The position numbers were made by a program, and so were the translations under genes. 33,523 bases of DNA, taken from positions 1-33,523 of the forward strand of contig NZ_AUEY01000043.1 of the NCBI RefSeq assembly GCF_000426225.1, written 5' to 3'. Under the pieces are notes generated by a model. The model saw nothing but the letters and a program-made list of their open reading frames with translations, did no database searches and was not told the origin of the DNA. Source of the stretch: Desulforegula conservatrix Mb1Pa. GTDB lineage: Bacteria; Desulfobacterota; Desulfobacteria; Desulfobacterales; Desulforegulaceae. Shown here one piece after another: positions 25,001 through 31,736 of this stretch (the first letter of the stretch is position 1; every line of letters starts with the position of its first letter).

Positions 25001-25747
25001 AACGCAAGGGATGCCATGCCAAGGGGCGGTGAGATCGGTATAAGGACAAGCAATCAGCGCGTAACATCCCAGAACCGTTTTTTTTATGGCAATCTTGAGC
25101 CAGGAGATTATGTTTTTCTGGAGTTTTCGGATACAGGATGCGGAATGGACGATGAAACCGCAAAACACGTCTTTGATCCCTTTTATACCACAAAGGAACA
25201 GGGCAAGGGGACAGGTCTCGGGCTTTCGACTGTTCATGGGGTTGTGAAACAGCATGGCGGCGAGGTCTACCTGAAGACCAGAAAAAACGAAGGCACTGTT
25301 TTTACAATCTGTATTCCGAGCTCTGACAAGGGGTATATTGAAAAGACCCGTCCAGCAAAAGAAAAAGACGGGAATGTCAGGGGAGCCGGAACAATAATGA
25401 TAGTAGAGGACGAAACGTCTTTAAGAAGGCTTCTTTGTGATGTTGTTTCCAGGCATGGATATAATGTGATAGAGACAAGAAACGTCTCGGATGCTCTGAA
25501 AACCGGTTTTGAAAATCGCGGGAAAATTGATCTGTTAATATCTGATGTGGTAATGCCTGAAATGAACGGCCCTGAAGTCGCAGAAAAGCTTCTGGAACTG
25601 TGTCCTGAAATGAAGATTCTTTTTATCTCAGGTTATGAGGGTGAAGCCCTCGAGAGCCACGGTATCAAGGAAGAAACTCTTTTGCTCAAAAAACCTTTTC
25701 CAATGGATGAGCTGATAAAGAAGGTTCAGATAATCCTTGAAACATAG
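22025..25747 (+). CDS. hybrid sensor histidine kinase with Cache, HAMP, four PAS and receiver domains
   Basis: This encodes a 1240-residue protein from ATG 22025, which follows GGAGG (22016-22020). ATG 22004 with AAGGGG is an alternative. Membrane helices at about 11-30 and 299-320 enclose a periplasmic dCache-like sensor. HAMP (about 320-372) and four PAS domains follow (about 378-490, 496-615, 622-735, 741-855). The third PAS carries Cys666, Cys677 and Cys680 (C-x10-C-x2-C). The HisKA motif GGVAHDFNN has His880. The ATPase has NLAVNARDAM and DTGCGMD..GKGTGLGLS. A receiver starts near 1122 with phospho-acceptor Asp1174 and the later Lys in LLKKPF. No DNA-binding partner is encoded nearby, so the output is unknown. 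The 254-bp AT-rich gap upstream shows no clear element. Confidence 0.93.
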   Translation: MGNIFYSLRFRIIILSLLILAPSVWLATHSVLEQREALRQKASAETLGIARLAAANHESLVEGARQLLTGLSMLEEINSFDAEKSSVIFRQLHKKFGFYNNIGLVRLNGEAVASAVPLGKSVNLSDRLWFREAVRTRAFSAGEYQISRATGKAALNFAVPVFTSTGDVSGVVTASIALEWFGHFAPRIITIPGMHLDFLDRNGAVLAGYHHDVEKKSEEKPMEKDLASEEDGFGRNIVEQLKMKDDHGVFSGYGPDGNKKVYAYASLKWANERYAYLLAGIDEKIVFADAVSSMKRNVSYGIMVFCLAAIGAWFFAGLYIIRFVEELTMTARELSRGNMSAKTGIPYSYGEIGFLAKTFDSMTDTIRKREDELRDSEAKYRMVMELAADGIFTTDSSGYFLDANKRGCEMFGYDTDELRGLNITNVIPSGDLDAMPLMFEKLNEGIRVFSERRIIRKDGWTIDIEISCQKLPDGRLLSIVRDVTERKTAEQYLRRNEAMLRAIIENAPVFISITDTNGKVLMVNRQFESLGSAGDMGFIDRNIMDIFPEAIAEELIRNDLEALCSGTSIEREESAFNKDKELHTYFVIKFPVKIEGDQQPFGICSISTDITERKRTERLLEYERSRFKGILDEMNDGVCIVNSDLDIEYINPALKSVFGEVGSKKCHQYFVGSDSPCNACNLKDITANLANASREWKSSSDNRVFDVFSTPIKNDDGSVSKLTIMHEITDLITTEKALFESEANYRLLFETACEAIILIDITSRSIIDVNSAASAMYGYERQDFLRLSELDLIAKNQTPLSGSAECSLFIPVAFHKKKNDEVFPVEITTGHITDRGIFVAFVRDISERLDMEAKNSTLQEQLIQAQKMETVGRLAGGVAHDFNNLLVVIMGYSEMLVEEPAAQDKTVLDYIGEIRKAGEKAQNITKQLLAFGRKQNLKTETIDLGKVTTDFLKMMERLIGEDIMVTIDAEAGLWPVEADVSQIEQVLMNLAVNARDAMPRGGEIGIRTSNQRVTSQNRFFYGNLEPGDYVFLEFSDTGCGMDDETAKHVFDPFYTTKEQGKGTGLGLSTVHGVVKQHGGEVYLKTRKNEGTVFTICIPSSDKGYIEKTRPAKEKDGNVRGAGTIMIVEDETSLRRLLCDVVSRHGYNVIETRNVSDALKTGFENRGKIDLLISDVVMPEMNGPEVAEKLLELCPEMKILFISGYEGEALESHGIKEETLLLKKPFPMDELIKKVQIILET

Positions 25748-25796
25748 AAATACAGTTTCATCTGAATGCCATTAAACCAAATTATACGGATTGCCA

Positions 25797-26429
25797 ATGA
25801 CTACTGAAATAAAAATATTTAATGAAAAATACAAGCAGGATCTCGATCATATTTATTCCGATTTCGAGGAATTCTCTGTTTCTTTCAAACAGGAAGCCGC
25901 ATGCGGCCCTGGATGTTCTTTCTGCTGCACAGGTTCAGGACCAATAGACATAACCACCCTCGAAGGCATGGAAATACTTGAAAGACTGGCTTTGATGCCT
26001 AAGCCTATGCAGAAACTTGTTCAGGAGAGGCTAAGGAGAAACATAAGAAACAAGCTTCATCAGAAGGAGTCTGAATGCCCTTTCCTCCAGAAAAATGGGC
26101 TTTGCATGATATATGACATAAGGCCTTTCATATGCAGAAGGCTTTATTCCCTAAAGAAATGCGGGAAGGATCAGGGCGCTGTTATTCATGTGCAGGTGAA
26201 TGAATTTTACAAGGAGTCTTTAAGAAGGCTTCAGTCGCTTGATAATAATGGGTATTCAGGTCATATGGGCTTTATATTAGAGCTGCTCGAAGATCAGTCT
26301 TTCAGGGATTTCTATCTCTCAGGCGGCTTTGACCCGGCGCGGATAATAGAGTACGGAAAGCCGAGAAAGCTCGTCATCAACTGTATGGTTTCTGGTCATG
26401 TCGGTGAGACTGAAACTGAAGAAGAATGA
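25797..26429 (+). CDS. YkgJ-family cysteine-cluster protein
   Basis: This encodes a 210-residue soluble protein. ATG 25797 is preferred over an in-frame TTG six bases earlier; the ribosome site is weak (CGGA). The cluster motifs CGPGCSFCCTG and CPFLQKNGLC..YDIRPFICR are diagnostic of the YkgJ/UPF0153 group, which is thought to bind zinc or an iron-sulfur cluster. It starts 49 bp after the hybrid kinase and is probably co-transcribed with it. The acidic tail ETETEEE is not conserved. Biochemical function is unknown for the family. Confidence 0.85.
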   Translation: MTTEIKIFNEKYKQDLDHIYSDFEEFSVSFKQEAACGPGCSFCCTGSGPIDITTLEGMEILERLALMPKPMQKLVQERLRRNIRNKLHQKESECPFLQKNGLCMIYDIRPFICRRLYSLKKCGKDQGAVIHVQVNEFYKESLRRLQSLDNNGYSGHMGFILELLEDQSFRDFYLSGGFDPARIIEYGKPRKLVINCMVSGHVGETETEEE

Positions 26430-26482
26430 TGGAATAGATTTTATGTTTCTAATCGTCACAAAGTGAAGTTTTTAAAATAGCA

Positions 26483-26548
26483 CCTTCTCCCAGCGCTTCG
26501 GGGGAGAAGGCTTAAGATGAGGGGGCTAAATATTAATCGATTTAGCCC
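26483..26548. repeat. two adjacent intergenic hairpins
   Basis: CCTTCTCCC (26483-26491) pairs with GGGAGAAGG (26502-26510). GGGCTAAA (26523-26530) pairs with TTTAGCCC (26541-26548). Both are perfect with 10-nt loops. The first resembles the widespread CCTTCTCCC..GGGAGAAGG intergenic repeat. They follow the YkgJ-like gene and could end its transcript. Confidence 0.55.
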
Positions 26549-26587
26549 TCACTCTGATCATCAATGATGTTGAATTAACGATTTCCC

Positions 26588-26620
26588 GTAGGGTGCGTGC
26601 CGTCCTTGCACGCACCCTAC
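26588..26620. repeat. REP-like hairpin, GTGCGTGG family, copy 3
   Basis: GTAGGGTGCGTGC (26588-26600) and GCACGCACCCTAC (26608-26620) are perfect 13-bp arms with a 7-nt loop. It is the cleanest member of the family in this window and sits about 90 bp upstream of rlmI. Confidence 0.7.
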
Positions 26621-26708
26621 ATTTGCCTTATTTCAACTTTCAAAAGGGACTTCCAAGGACAAGTATAACAATCTGAATAATTATAATTTTTTAAGATATG
26701 GCAGGATA

Positions 26709-27893
26709 ATGTCAAAAATATTAGTTGTTAAAGAAGGTCGGGAAAAGAGTTTCGCAAGACGCCATCCGTGGGTTTTTTCAGGAGCAGTCAAAAAGGAACC
26801 AAAAGGAGCGGAATCAGGAGAGACTGTCGAGGTAAGAAGCGCAAAAGGAGATTTTCTCTGTCTTGCGGCCTATTCTCCTTTCTCCCAGATCAGGGCCAGG
26901 GTCTGGAGTTTTGATCCGGAAGAATATGTAGACGAAGGTTTTTTCAGGCTGAGAATTGAAAAGGCCGCATCCCTAAGATCAAGGACTGAGAAGGTTTCTT
27001 CAGCGGTTAGGATAGTCAGTTCAGAGTCGGACTATCTTCCAGGAGTCATAATAGACAGGTATGCAGGTTTCCTCGTATGTCAGTTTCTTTCAGCAGGTGC
27101 CGAATTCCAGAAAAAGAGCATAATCGCGGCCCTTGAAAGGCTTTATCCTGAATCAGGCATATTTGAGCGCTCTGATTCATCTTCCAGAAAAAAGGAAGGC
27201 CTCGATCTGATCACAGGCCTCATAAAATACCCTTCTCCTCCTGATTTGCTCGAAATCGATGAAAACGGTTGCAGGTTTCTTGTTGACATCAAAAACGGCC
27301 ACAAGACAGGCTTTTACCTCGATCAGAGGGATAATAGAAGAATCCTTGGAGAGTATTCCGAAGGCAAAAGGGTTCTGAACTGCTTTTCTTACACAGGAGG
27401 ATTCGCCATATCAGCCTTAAAAGGCGGATGCAGCCACGCGACCTGCGTCGACGTTTCAGAAAGCGCCCTTGAGATCTCAAAAAAGAATATGGAGCTCAAC
27501 GGCTTTGAAAATGAAAGGTACGATCATGTAAAGGCCGATGTATTCGCATTCCTGAGGGAAGAGGTTAGGGCTGGAAAAAGATATGACGTAATTGTCCTCG
27601 ACCCTCCCAAGTTCGCGGAATCAGCGGCCCAGGTCGTCAAAGCTGCCAGGGGTTATAAGGACATAGCCATGCTCGCCTTCAAGCTTCTTTCCCCAGGAGG
27701 ATATCTTTTCAACTTCTCATGCTCAGGTCACATGGACAGGGATCTTTTCCAGAAGATAACGGCAGACGCTGCCCTCGACGCAGGAAGAAAAGCAAAGATC
27801 ACAGGTTTCATGAACCAGGCTGAAGATCATCCTATTGCCTTAAATTTTCCTGAGAGCATGTATCTTAAGGGATTTATCTGTGCAGCAGAATAG
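26709..27893 (+). CDS. rlmI: RlmI-like 23S rRNA (cytosine-C5) methyltransferase
   Basis: This encodes a 394-residue protein, nearly the same length as E. coli RlmI (396). The N-terminal PUA domain (KEGREKSFARRHPWVFSGAV) binds RNA. A central EEHEE-like domain leads to GHKTGFYLDQRDNR. The Rossmann methyltransferase has VLNCFSYTGGFAI (motif I), VLDPPKF (motif IV) and NFSCSGHM with the conserved Cys. RlmI makes m5C1962 in 23S rRNA using S-adenosylmethionine. ATG 26709 has AGGA very close upstream. A decayed second copy of the 3' end lies at 28883-29041. Confidence 0.9.
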   Translation: MSKILVVKEGREKSFARRHPWVFSGAVKKEPKGAESGETVEVRSAKGDFLCLAAYSPFSQIRARVWSFDPEEYVDEGFFRLRIEKAASLRSRTEKVSSAVRIVSSESDYLPGVIIDRYAGFLVCQFLSAGAEFQKKSIIAALERLYPESGIFERSDSSSRKKEGLDLITGLIKYPSPPDLLEIDENGCRFLVDIKNGHKTGFYLDQRDNRRILGEYSEGKRVLNCFSYTGGFAISALKGGCSHATCVDVSESALEISKKNMELNGFENERYDHVKADVFAFLREEVRAGKRYDVIVLDPPKFAESAAQVVKAARGYKDIAMLAFKLLSPGGYLFNFSCSGHMDRDLFQKITADAALDAGRKAKITGFMNQAEDHPIALNFPESMYLKGFICAAE

Positions 27894-28086
27894 GCATAAA
27901 CGTTTTCAGCGTGTGGCATTGGTTCTAAAATCAGGTCGGTGGGTTTAGTTCTGGCGACTTAATAAAACATTATTCTTATCGGCCAAGTTTTATTTTCATA
28001 ATCTGTGGTCGTGGCTTTTTTACTGTCAGTGCTTGTGGGGTTTTATTGGTTTATTTTATGCATAAGAACTAAATGAAAGGATAAAG

Positions 28087-28860
28087 ATGAAGCGTTTTTT
28101 GTTACTGATATCAGTTTTAGTATTTTCCCCCTGCATTGGTTTTGCAATTGAAAAAGCCGGTAGCATAATCAATGGCCCTTTACCGTTGATGATGTTTGCT
28201 TATATCCCTCCAGGAGAGTTTTTAATGGGAAGCCCTTTGAGTGAAGAAGGGCGGCTTGATGTTGAAGAGCAGCATCATGTCAGAATTAACAAGGGATTTT
28301 ATATGCAGACTACAGAAGTTACCCAGGGGCAGTGGAAGGCTGTTATGGGTAACAATCCATCTGAATTTAAAGGCTGTGGAGATAATTGTCCTGTTGACAA
28401 TGTATCATGGGAAGACGCAAACGAATTTATAATTGCCCTTAATAAAATGAAGAAGGGTATATTTCGTCTCCCAACCGAAGAAGAATGGGAATATGCCTGC
28501 AGGGCTGGAAGTTCTGAAGCGGTATATGGGAATAAAGATGATATTGCGTGGTATAACAATAACAGTAACAAAACTACTCATCCTGTGATGACAAAAAGAC
28601 CAAACGATTGGAACCTTTACGACATGATTGGAAATGTTTGCGAGTGGTGTTCTGATGACTACGATTATTATCCAAAAGAGAATACTACTAATCGAACGGC
28701 ATCTTCATTAGATCATATGCGTGTTGTTCAGCGTGGTGGAAGCTGGTTTTGTGATACAAGAATCTGCCGAGCCGCCCATCGTGGGAATTTTTCTCCGGTC
28801 TTCAAGTTTAATGATTTTGGGTTCCGTTTGGTTATGGATCAGGCGAATAAGACTCTTTAG
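28087..28860 (+). CDS. exported formylglycine-generating-enzyme-like (SUMF1) protein
   Basis: This encodes a 257-residue protein with a signal peptide (1 to about 20) and AAGGA at 28076-28080. The FGE-sulfatase domain covers the rest: PPGEFLMGSP, TTEVTQGQWKAVMG, PVDNVSWEDANEF, RLPTEEEWEYACRAG, LYDMIGNVCEWCSDDY and RVVQRGGSWFCDTRICRAAHRG. Most bacterial SUMF1-like proteins lack the catalytic Cys pair, but here Cys222 and Cys227 (C-x4-C) align with the copper-binding pair of true FGEs. Whether it activates a sulfatase is unknown, and no sulfatase gene is in the window. It sits between rlmI and a fragment of a second rlmI, so it may have arrived by recombination. Confidence 0.88.
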   Translation: MKRFLLLISVLVFSPCIGFAIEKAGSIINGPLPLMMFAYIPPGEFLMGSPLSEEGRLDVEEQHHVRINKGFYMQTTEVTQGQWKAVMGNNPSEFKGCGDNCPVDNVSWEDANEFIIALNKMKKGIFRLPTEEEWEYACRAGSSEAVYGNKDDIAWYNNNSNKTTHPVMTKRPNDWNLYDMIGNVCEWCSDDYDYYPKENTTNRTASSLDHMRVVQRGGSWFCDTRICRAAHRGNFSPVFKFNDFGFRLVMDQANKTL

Positions 28861-28882
28861 GATTGAATATGACAATCTTTCT

Positions 28883-29041
28883 GCTCAGGACATAGGCCAG
28901 ATCTCTTCCAGAAAATAACCGCTTGACGCTGGCAGAAACGTAAGAATCACTGGTTTCATGAATCAGGCTGAAGATCATCCTATTGCCCTCAATTTTCCTG
29001 AGAGCATGTATCTTAAGGGATTTATCTGCGAGGCAGAATAG
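28883..29041 (+). pseudogene. remnant of a second rlmI 3' end
   Basis: This 159-bp stretch aligns with rlmI bases 27721-27893 from GCTCAGG to the stop codon TAG (29039-29041). It has an 11-base deletion and other small gaps near its start. In the conserved last 100 bases most differences are synonymous (AAC/AAT, TTA/CTC, ACA/ACT), which indicates divergence as a working gene before decay. It is not translated as a useful frame. Confidence 0.85.
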
Positions 29042-29063
29042 AGATTTCTTATAGGTGAAGGCT

Positions 29064-29168
29064 ATGAAGCATCCGGAAACATTTGCTGATATACCTGCTC
29101 ATGAATCTTTTCTTGATTCAAATATTCAACCTTTTCAGAAAGAATTCCGGAAATGCCCTGGCATTTGA
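29064..29168 (+). CDS. possible 34-residue ORF, unknown
   Basis: A short frame starts at ATG 29064 with GAAGG only two bases upstream, and encodes KHPETFADIPAHESFLDSNI and a further 13 residues. Composition looks protein-like, but the ribosome-site spacing is poor and I recognise no family. It could be a fragment of a lost gene. Confidence 0.2.
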   Translation: MKHPETFADIPAHESFLDSNIQPFQKEFRKCPGI

Positions 29169-29192
29169 ATATCTGTATCACAGCCCTGTAAG

Positions 29193-29215
29193 TTGGGTTG
29201 AGGCACGAAACCCAA
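29193..29215. repeat. TTGGGTT/AACCCAA hairpin, copy 1
   Basis: TTGGGTT (29193-29199) and AACCCAA (29209-29215) form a 7-bp stem just past the 3' end of argO. A related hairpin lies at 30013-30030 on the other side of the gene. Confidence 0.45.
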
Positions 29216-29244
29216 ATTTCGTTGTGATCGAAAATCCACGGTCG

Positions 29245-29859
29245 CTAAGCAGAAAGCCCATGAATGGTTAGTGATGCGGCAATCGTCCACATGGTCGCGC
29301 ATACCAGGCTGTCGAGAATACGCCAGGATATCTGCTTCTTAAACATAGGCGCGAGCAGTTGGCCACCAAGGCTCAGGCTGATGAACCAGAGTGTGGATGC
29401 GCAAATGGCTCCCATCATGAAATACAGCCTGCTTTGTCCCTGGAACTGGCTACTCACACCGCCAAGAAGAATTACCGTGTCCAGATAAAAATGAGGATTG
29501 AGCAGGGTGACGGCCAATGTCGTGATTATGGCTGTTTTCAGCGTCTTCACCGCCATGACGTTTGTATCCATGCTCCCTCCCAGCAAGGCTGAACGAAGAG
29601 ATCTAAGGCCGTAAAAAAAGAGAAAAGCTACGCCGCCCCATGCCACCCACTGAGTTAAAATGGGATTTTGGGATACCACGCCTCCAAAACCTGCAACTCC
29701 GGCGAAGATAAAAATAGCGTCGCAGACAATGCAGATCAATGCGATGATCAGATGGTGGTTTTTCCGAACCCCTTGAGAAAGAACAAAGGCATTCTGCGCT
29801 CCAATGGCAACAATCAAGCCCCCCCCTGTTCCGAATCCCTGTATGAATGGCGCAAGCAT
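29245..29859 (-). CDS. argO: LysE/ArgO-family amino-acid exporter
   Basis: This encodes a 204-residue inner-membrane protein with about six hydrophobic helices. The N-terminal signature GTGGGLIVAIGAQNAFVLSQG and the mid-protein LLNPHFYLDTVILLGG are diagnostic of ArgO/LysE exporters, which expel arginine, lysine or analogues by exchange with protons. The start ATG has AAGGGG five bases upstream on the minus strand. It is divergent from an ArgP-like regulator, the usual arrangement for argO/argP and lysE/lysG. Exact substrate preference cannot be read from the sequence. Confidence 0.9.
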   Translation of the reverse strand: MLAPFIQGFGTGGGLIVAIGAQNAFVLSQGVRKNHHLIIALICIVCDAIFIFAGVAGFGGVVSQNPILTQWVAWGGVAFLFFYGLRSLRSALLGGSMDTNVMAVKTLKTAIITTLAVTLLNPHFYLDTVILLGGVSSQFQGQSRLYFMMGAICASTLWFISLSLGGQLLAPMFKKQISWRILDSLVCATMWTIAASLTIHGLSA

Positions 29860-29879
29860 TATTACCCCTTCTTGTATGT

Positions 29880-29990
29880 CGTTTTATTCCATTTCGAATT
29901 CAAGCGGCACCTGCGTTGGCGTTGTCGTCAGCTCCTCGATGTACAAACAACGTACACCTCCGGCGCTTCCTCCTCGGTGTCATCTTTAAT
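29880..29990. repeat. GC-rich intergenic block, repeat-like, unassigned
   Basis: Within the 254-bp argO-argP gap, about 29900-29985 is richer in GC than its surroundings and contains TGTAC..GTACA (7-nt loop). Its complement loosely resembles the interior of the mqsR MITE (GGAAGCG..CGGAG..GAGGA..CTGACG order). I cannot define ends or coding function. Confidence 0.25.
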
Positions 29991-30012
29991 GCATAACGAA
30001 ATTAGCCTGTTG

Positions 30013-30030
30013 GTTGGGTTGAAACCCAAC
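30013..30030. repeat. TTGGGTT/AACCCAA hairpin, copy 2
   Basis: GTTGGGTT (30013-30020) and AACCCAAC (30023-30030) form a perfect 8-bp stem with a 2-nt loop between argO and argP. Confidence 0.45.
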
Positions 30031-30091
30031 ATGTTTCTGGGAAGATAGGGCAGGAATAATCAGAAGTAAAATTAATTGTTTTAATCAAGCA

Positions 30092-30104
30092 TTAGCTATG
30101 CTAA
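30092..30104. promoter_or_regulatory. LysR-type operator (T-N11-A) in the argO-argP gap
   Basis: TTAGC-TAT-GCTAA is a perfect interrupted palindrome with the T-N11-A form bound by LysR-type regulators. It lies 10 bp before the argP start codon and upstream of argO. Control of both genes by ArgP is inferred. Confidence 0.5.
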
Positions 30105-30113
30105 TTATTGGTC

Positions 30114-31004
30114 ATGCTTGATTATAAACTCATTGAAGCTCTATCCATGGTTGCCCGGGAAGGCGGGTTTGACAAGGCTGCCAAGGCACTTAATATCACC
30201 CAGTCTGCTGTTTCCCAGCGCTTGAAATTATTGGAGGAACAGACCGGACAGATATTGATTGCAAGGACAACACCGCCAAAAGCAACTTCGGCCGGACAAA
30301 AACTCCTGAACCACTATCTCAAGGTCAAGAGACTCGAAGATGATCTGTTCAGGGAGCTGGACGAGTCCGGCAAAAAGGATTTTACGTCCATTGCGGTCGG
30401 TATTAATGCAGACAGTCTCGCTCTTTGGCTTTTGGATGCAATCCATCCTTTCCTGCTTGAGGAAAAGGTGCTTCTTGACATTCGGGCGAACGATCAGGAA
30501 CAGACCCATAAGCTCTTGAAAGATGGCGAGGTAATCGGCTGCATCAGCAGTCAGGATCAAGCCATGCAGGGATGCAGAATAGAATATATAGGCCTGATGA
30601 ATTACCGTATGATGGCCTCACCTGAGTTTGCCGCCAAGTGGTTCCCTGAAGGCCTCAACGTGGAAGATGTCCGCAGGGCTCCGGCTGTCATCTTCGACAG
30701 GCATGACGAGCTGCATCACAAACTCCTTTTTCAGGCCCTTAATGAGGCCCCATCTTTTTTCCCGAACCATTATGTTCCATCAGTAGAGAAGTTTGCGGAT
30801 TTCATTTCACTGGGTCTTGCTTACGGAATGCTGCCGGATCAACAGAGTGCGTCTTTGGTAAAGGCTGGGAAAATGATCAATCTCTCGCCTGATTGCCATG
30901 TACCTGTTAAACTCTACTGGCATTGCTGGAACTTGAAATCAGACTTACTCGAAAAGCTGACAAAACATTTAATACGAAAAGCAAAAACTGTGTTGGTGAA
31001 ATAG
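30114..31004 (+). CDS. argP: ArgP/LysG-type LysR-family regulator
   Basis: This encodes a 296-residue protein. I use ATG 30114 because LDYKLIEALSMVAREGGFDK aligns with the ArgP N-terminus; an in-frame TTG two codons upstream adds nothing. The winged helix-turn-helix is AAKALNITQSAVSQRLKLLE, and TTPPKATSAGQKLL matches the ArgP linker. The effector domain includes VGINADSLALWLLDAI, also ArgP-like. ArgP senses lysine/arginine and activates argO. It is divergent from the exporter gene. No ribosome site is visible, and the operator at 30092-30104 is almost at the start codon, fitting autoregulation. Confidence 0.9.
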   Translation: MLDYKLIEALSMVAREGGFDKAAKALNITQSAVSQRLKLLEEQTGQILIARTTPPKATSAGQKLLNHYLKVKRLEDDLFRELDESGKKDFTSIAVGINADSLALWLLDAIHPFLLEEKVLLDIRANDQEQTHKLLKDGEVIGCISSQDQAMQGCRIEYIGLMNYRMMASPEFAAKWFPEGLNVEDVRRAPAVIFDRHDELHHKLLFQALNEAPSFFPNHYVPSVEKFADFISLGLAYGMLPDQQSASLVKAGKMINLSPDCHVPVKLYWHCWNLKSDLLEKLTKHLIRKAKTVLVK

Positions 31005-31086
31005 AACGCGCTCGGATTTTTTTCTGGCGCCTTGCTCTATAAACATCTTAATTCTGATTTAGCTTGTATTGCCAAACGCCTAAATC

Positions 31087-31683
31087 ATGTTGAAAGAAAG
31101 CATGGAAAAATATCTTGAATGTAGCGAGTATATTGATTGGATGCATCCTCTGGTTGGTTTTAAGGCAAAGGAGCTTGCCGAAGGCTGCTATTCTGATGAG
31201 TCTATAGCTAAGGCTTGTTACGAGTTTGTCAGGGATTCCATATTACACAGTTGGGACCATCAGAAAAATCCCGTTACCTGCAAAGCCTCTGACGTACTGA
31301 TTCATGGCACAGGTTTTTGTTATTCCAAAAGTCATTTGCTGGCCGCACTTCTAAGGGCAAATGGAATTCCTGCGGGGCTTTGTTATCAAAGATTGTCGGC
31401 TGGTAGCGGCGGGCCTCCATATTGTTTACATGGCCTGAATGCAGTGTTTCTAAAAGAATATGGCTGGTATAGAATTGACGCCAGAGGCAATAAACCTGGT
31501 GTCGCCGCAGCATTTAATCCTCCCCAAGAGAAACTGGCTTTCCCAATAATTGAGGCGGTAGAAAGAGACCTGTCTGAAATTTGGGCTGAACCTCTTCAAA
31601 TTGTTGTGGAGGCATTGATCCAGAATAAAACCATTGAGCAGCTTTATCAGAACCTGCCTGATATTGAGGTAATTGCAAAGTAA
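31087..31683 (+). CDS. transglutaminase-like (papain-fold) protein
   Basis: This encodes a 198-residue cytoplasmic protein. The transglutaminase-like core has the catalytic triad candidates Cys78 (HGTGFCYSKSHLLAALLRANG), His115 (CLHGLNAVFL) and Asp131 (WYRIDARGN), in the usual order and spacing. Such domains act as peptidases or amide-transferring enzymes; no substrate can be inferred. No ribosome site is clear before ATG 31087. It follows argP by 82 bp on the same strand. Downstream, an IS4-type element is inserted about 50 bp past the stop. Confidence 0.85.
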   Translation: MLKESMEKYLECSEYIDWMHPLVGFKAKELAEGCYSDESIAKACYEFVRDSILHSWDHQKNPVTCKASDVLIHGTGFCYSKSHLLAALLRANGIPAGLCYQRLSAGSGGPPYCLHGLNAVFLKEYGWYRIDARGNKPGVAAAFNPPQEKLAFPIIEAVERDLSEIWAEPLQIVVEALIQNKTIEQLYQNLPDIEVIAK

Positions 31684-31727
31684 CTATTCAATCTGCTTTT
31701 TTATGCGGCTATATTTTTGGAAAATCT

Positions 31728-31736
31728 CTTCGCAAC
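31728..31736. repeat. left target-site duplication of the IS4-type element
   Basis: CTTCGCAAC directly abuts the left inverted repeat and is repeated exactly at 33074-33082 next to the right one. A 9-bp duplication fits IS4-family elements. Confidence 0.9.

Noticed and set aside
29083-29271. 62-residue + strand frame after the rlmI remnant
   Set aside because: Its second half is the TTGGGTT hairpin repeat and it overlaps the 3' end of argO; no ribosome site.
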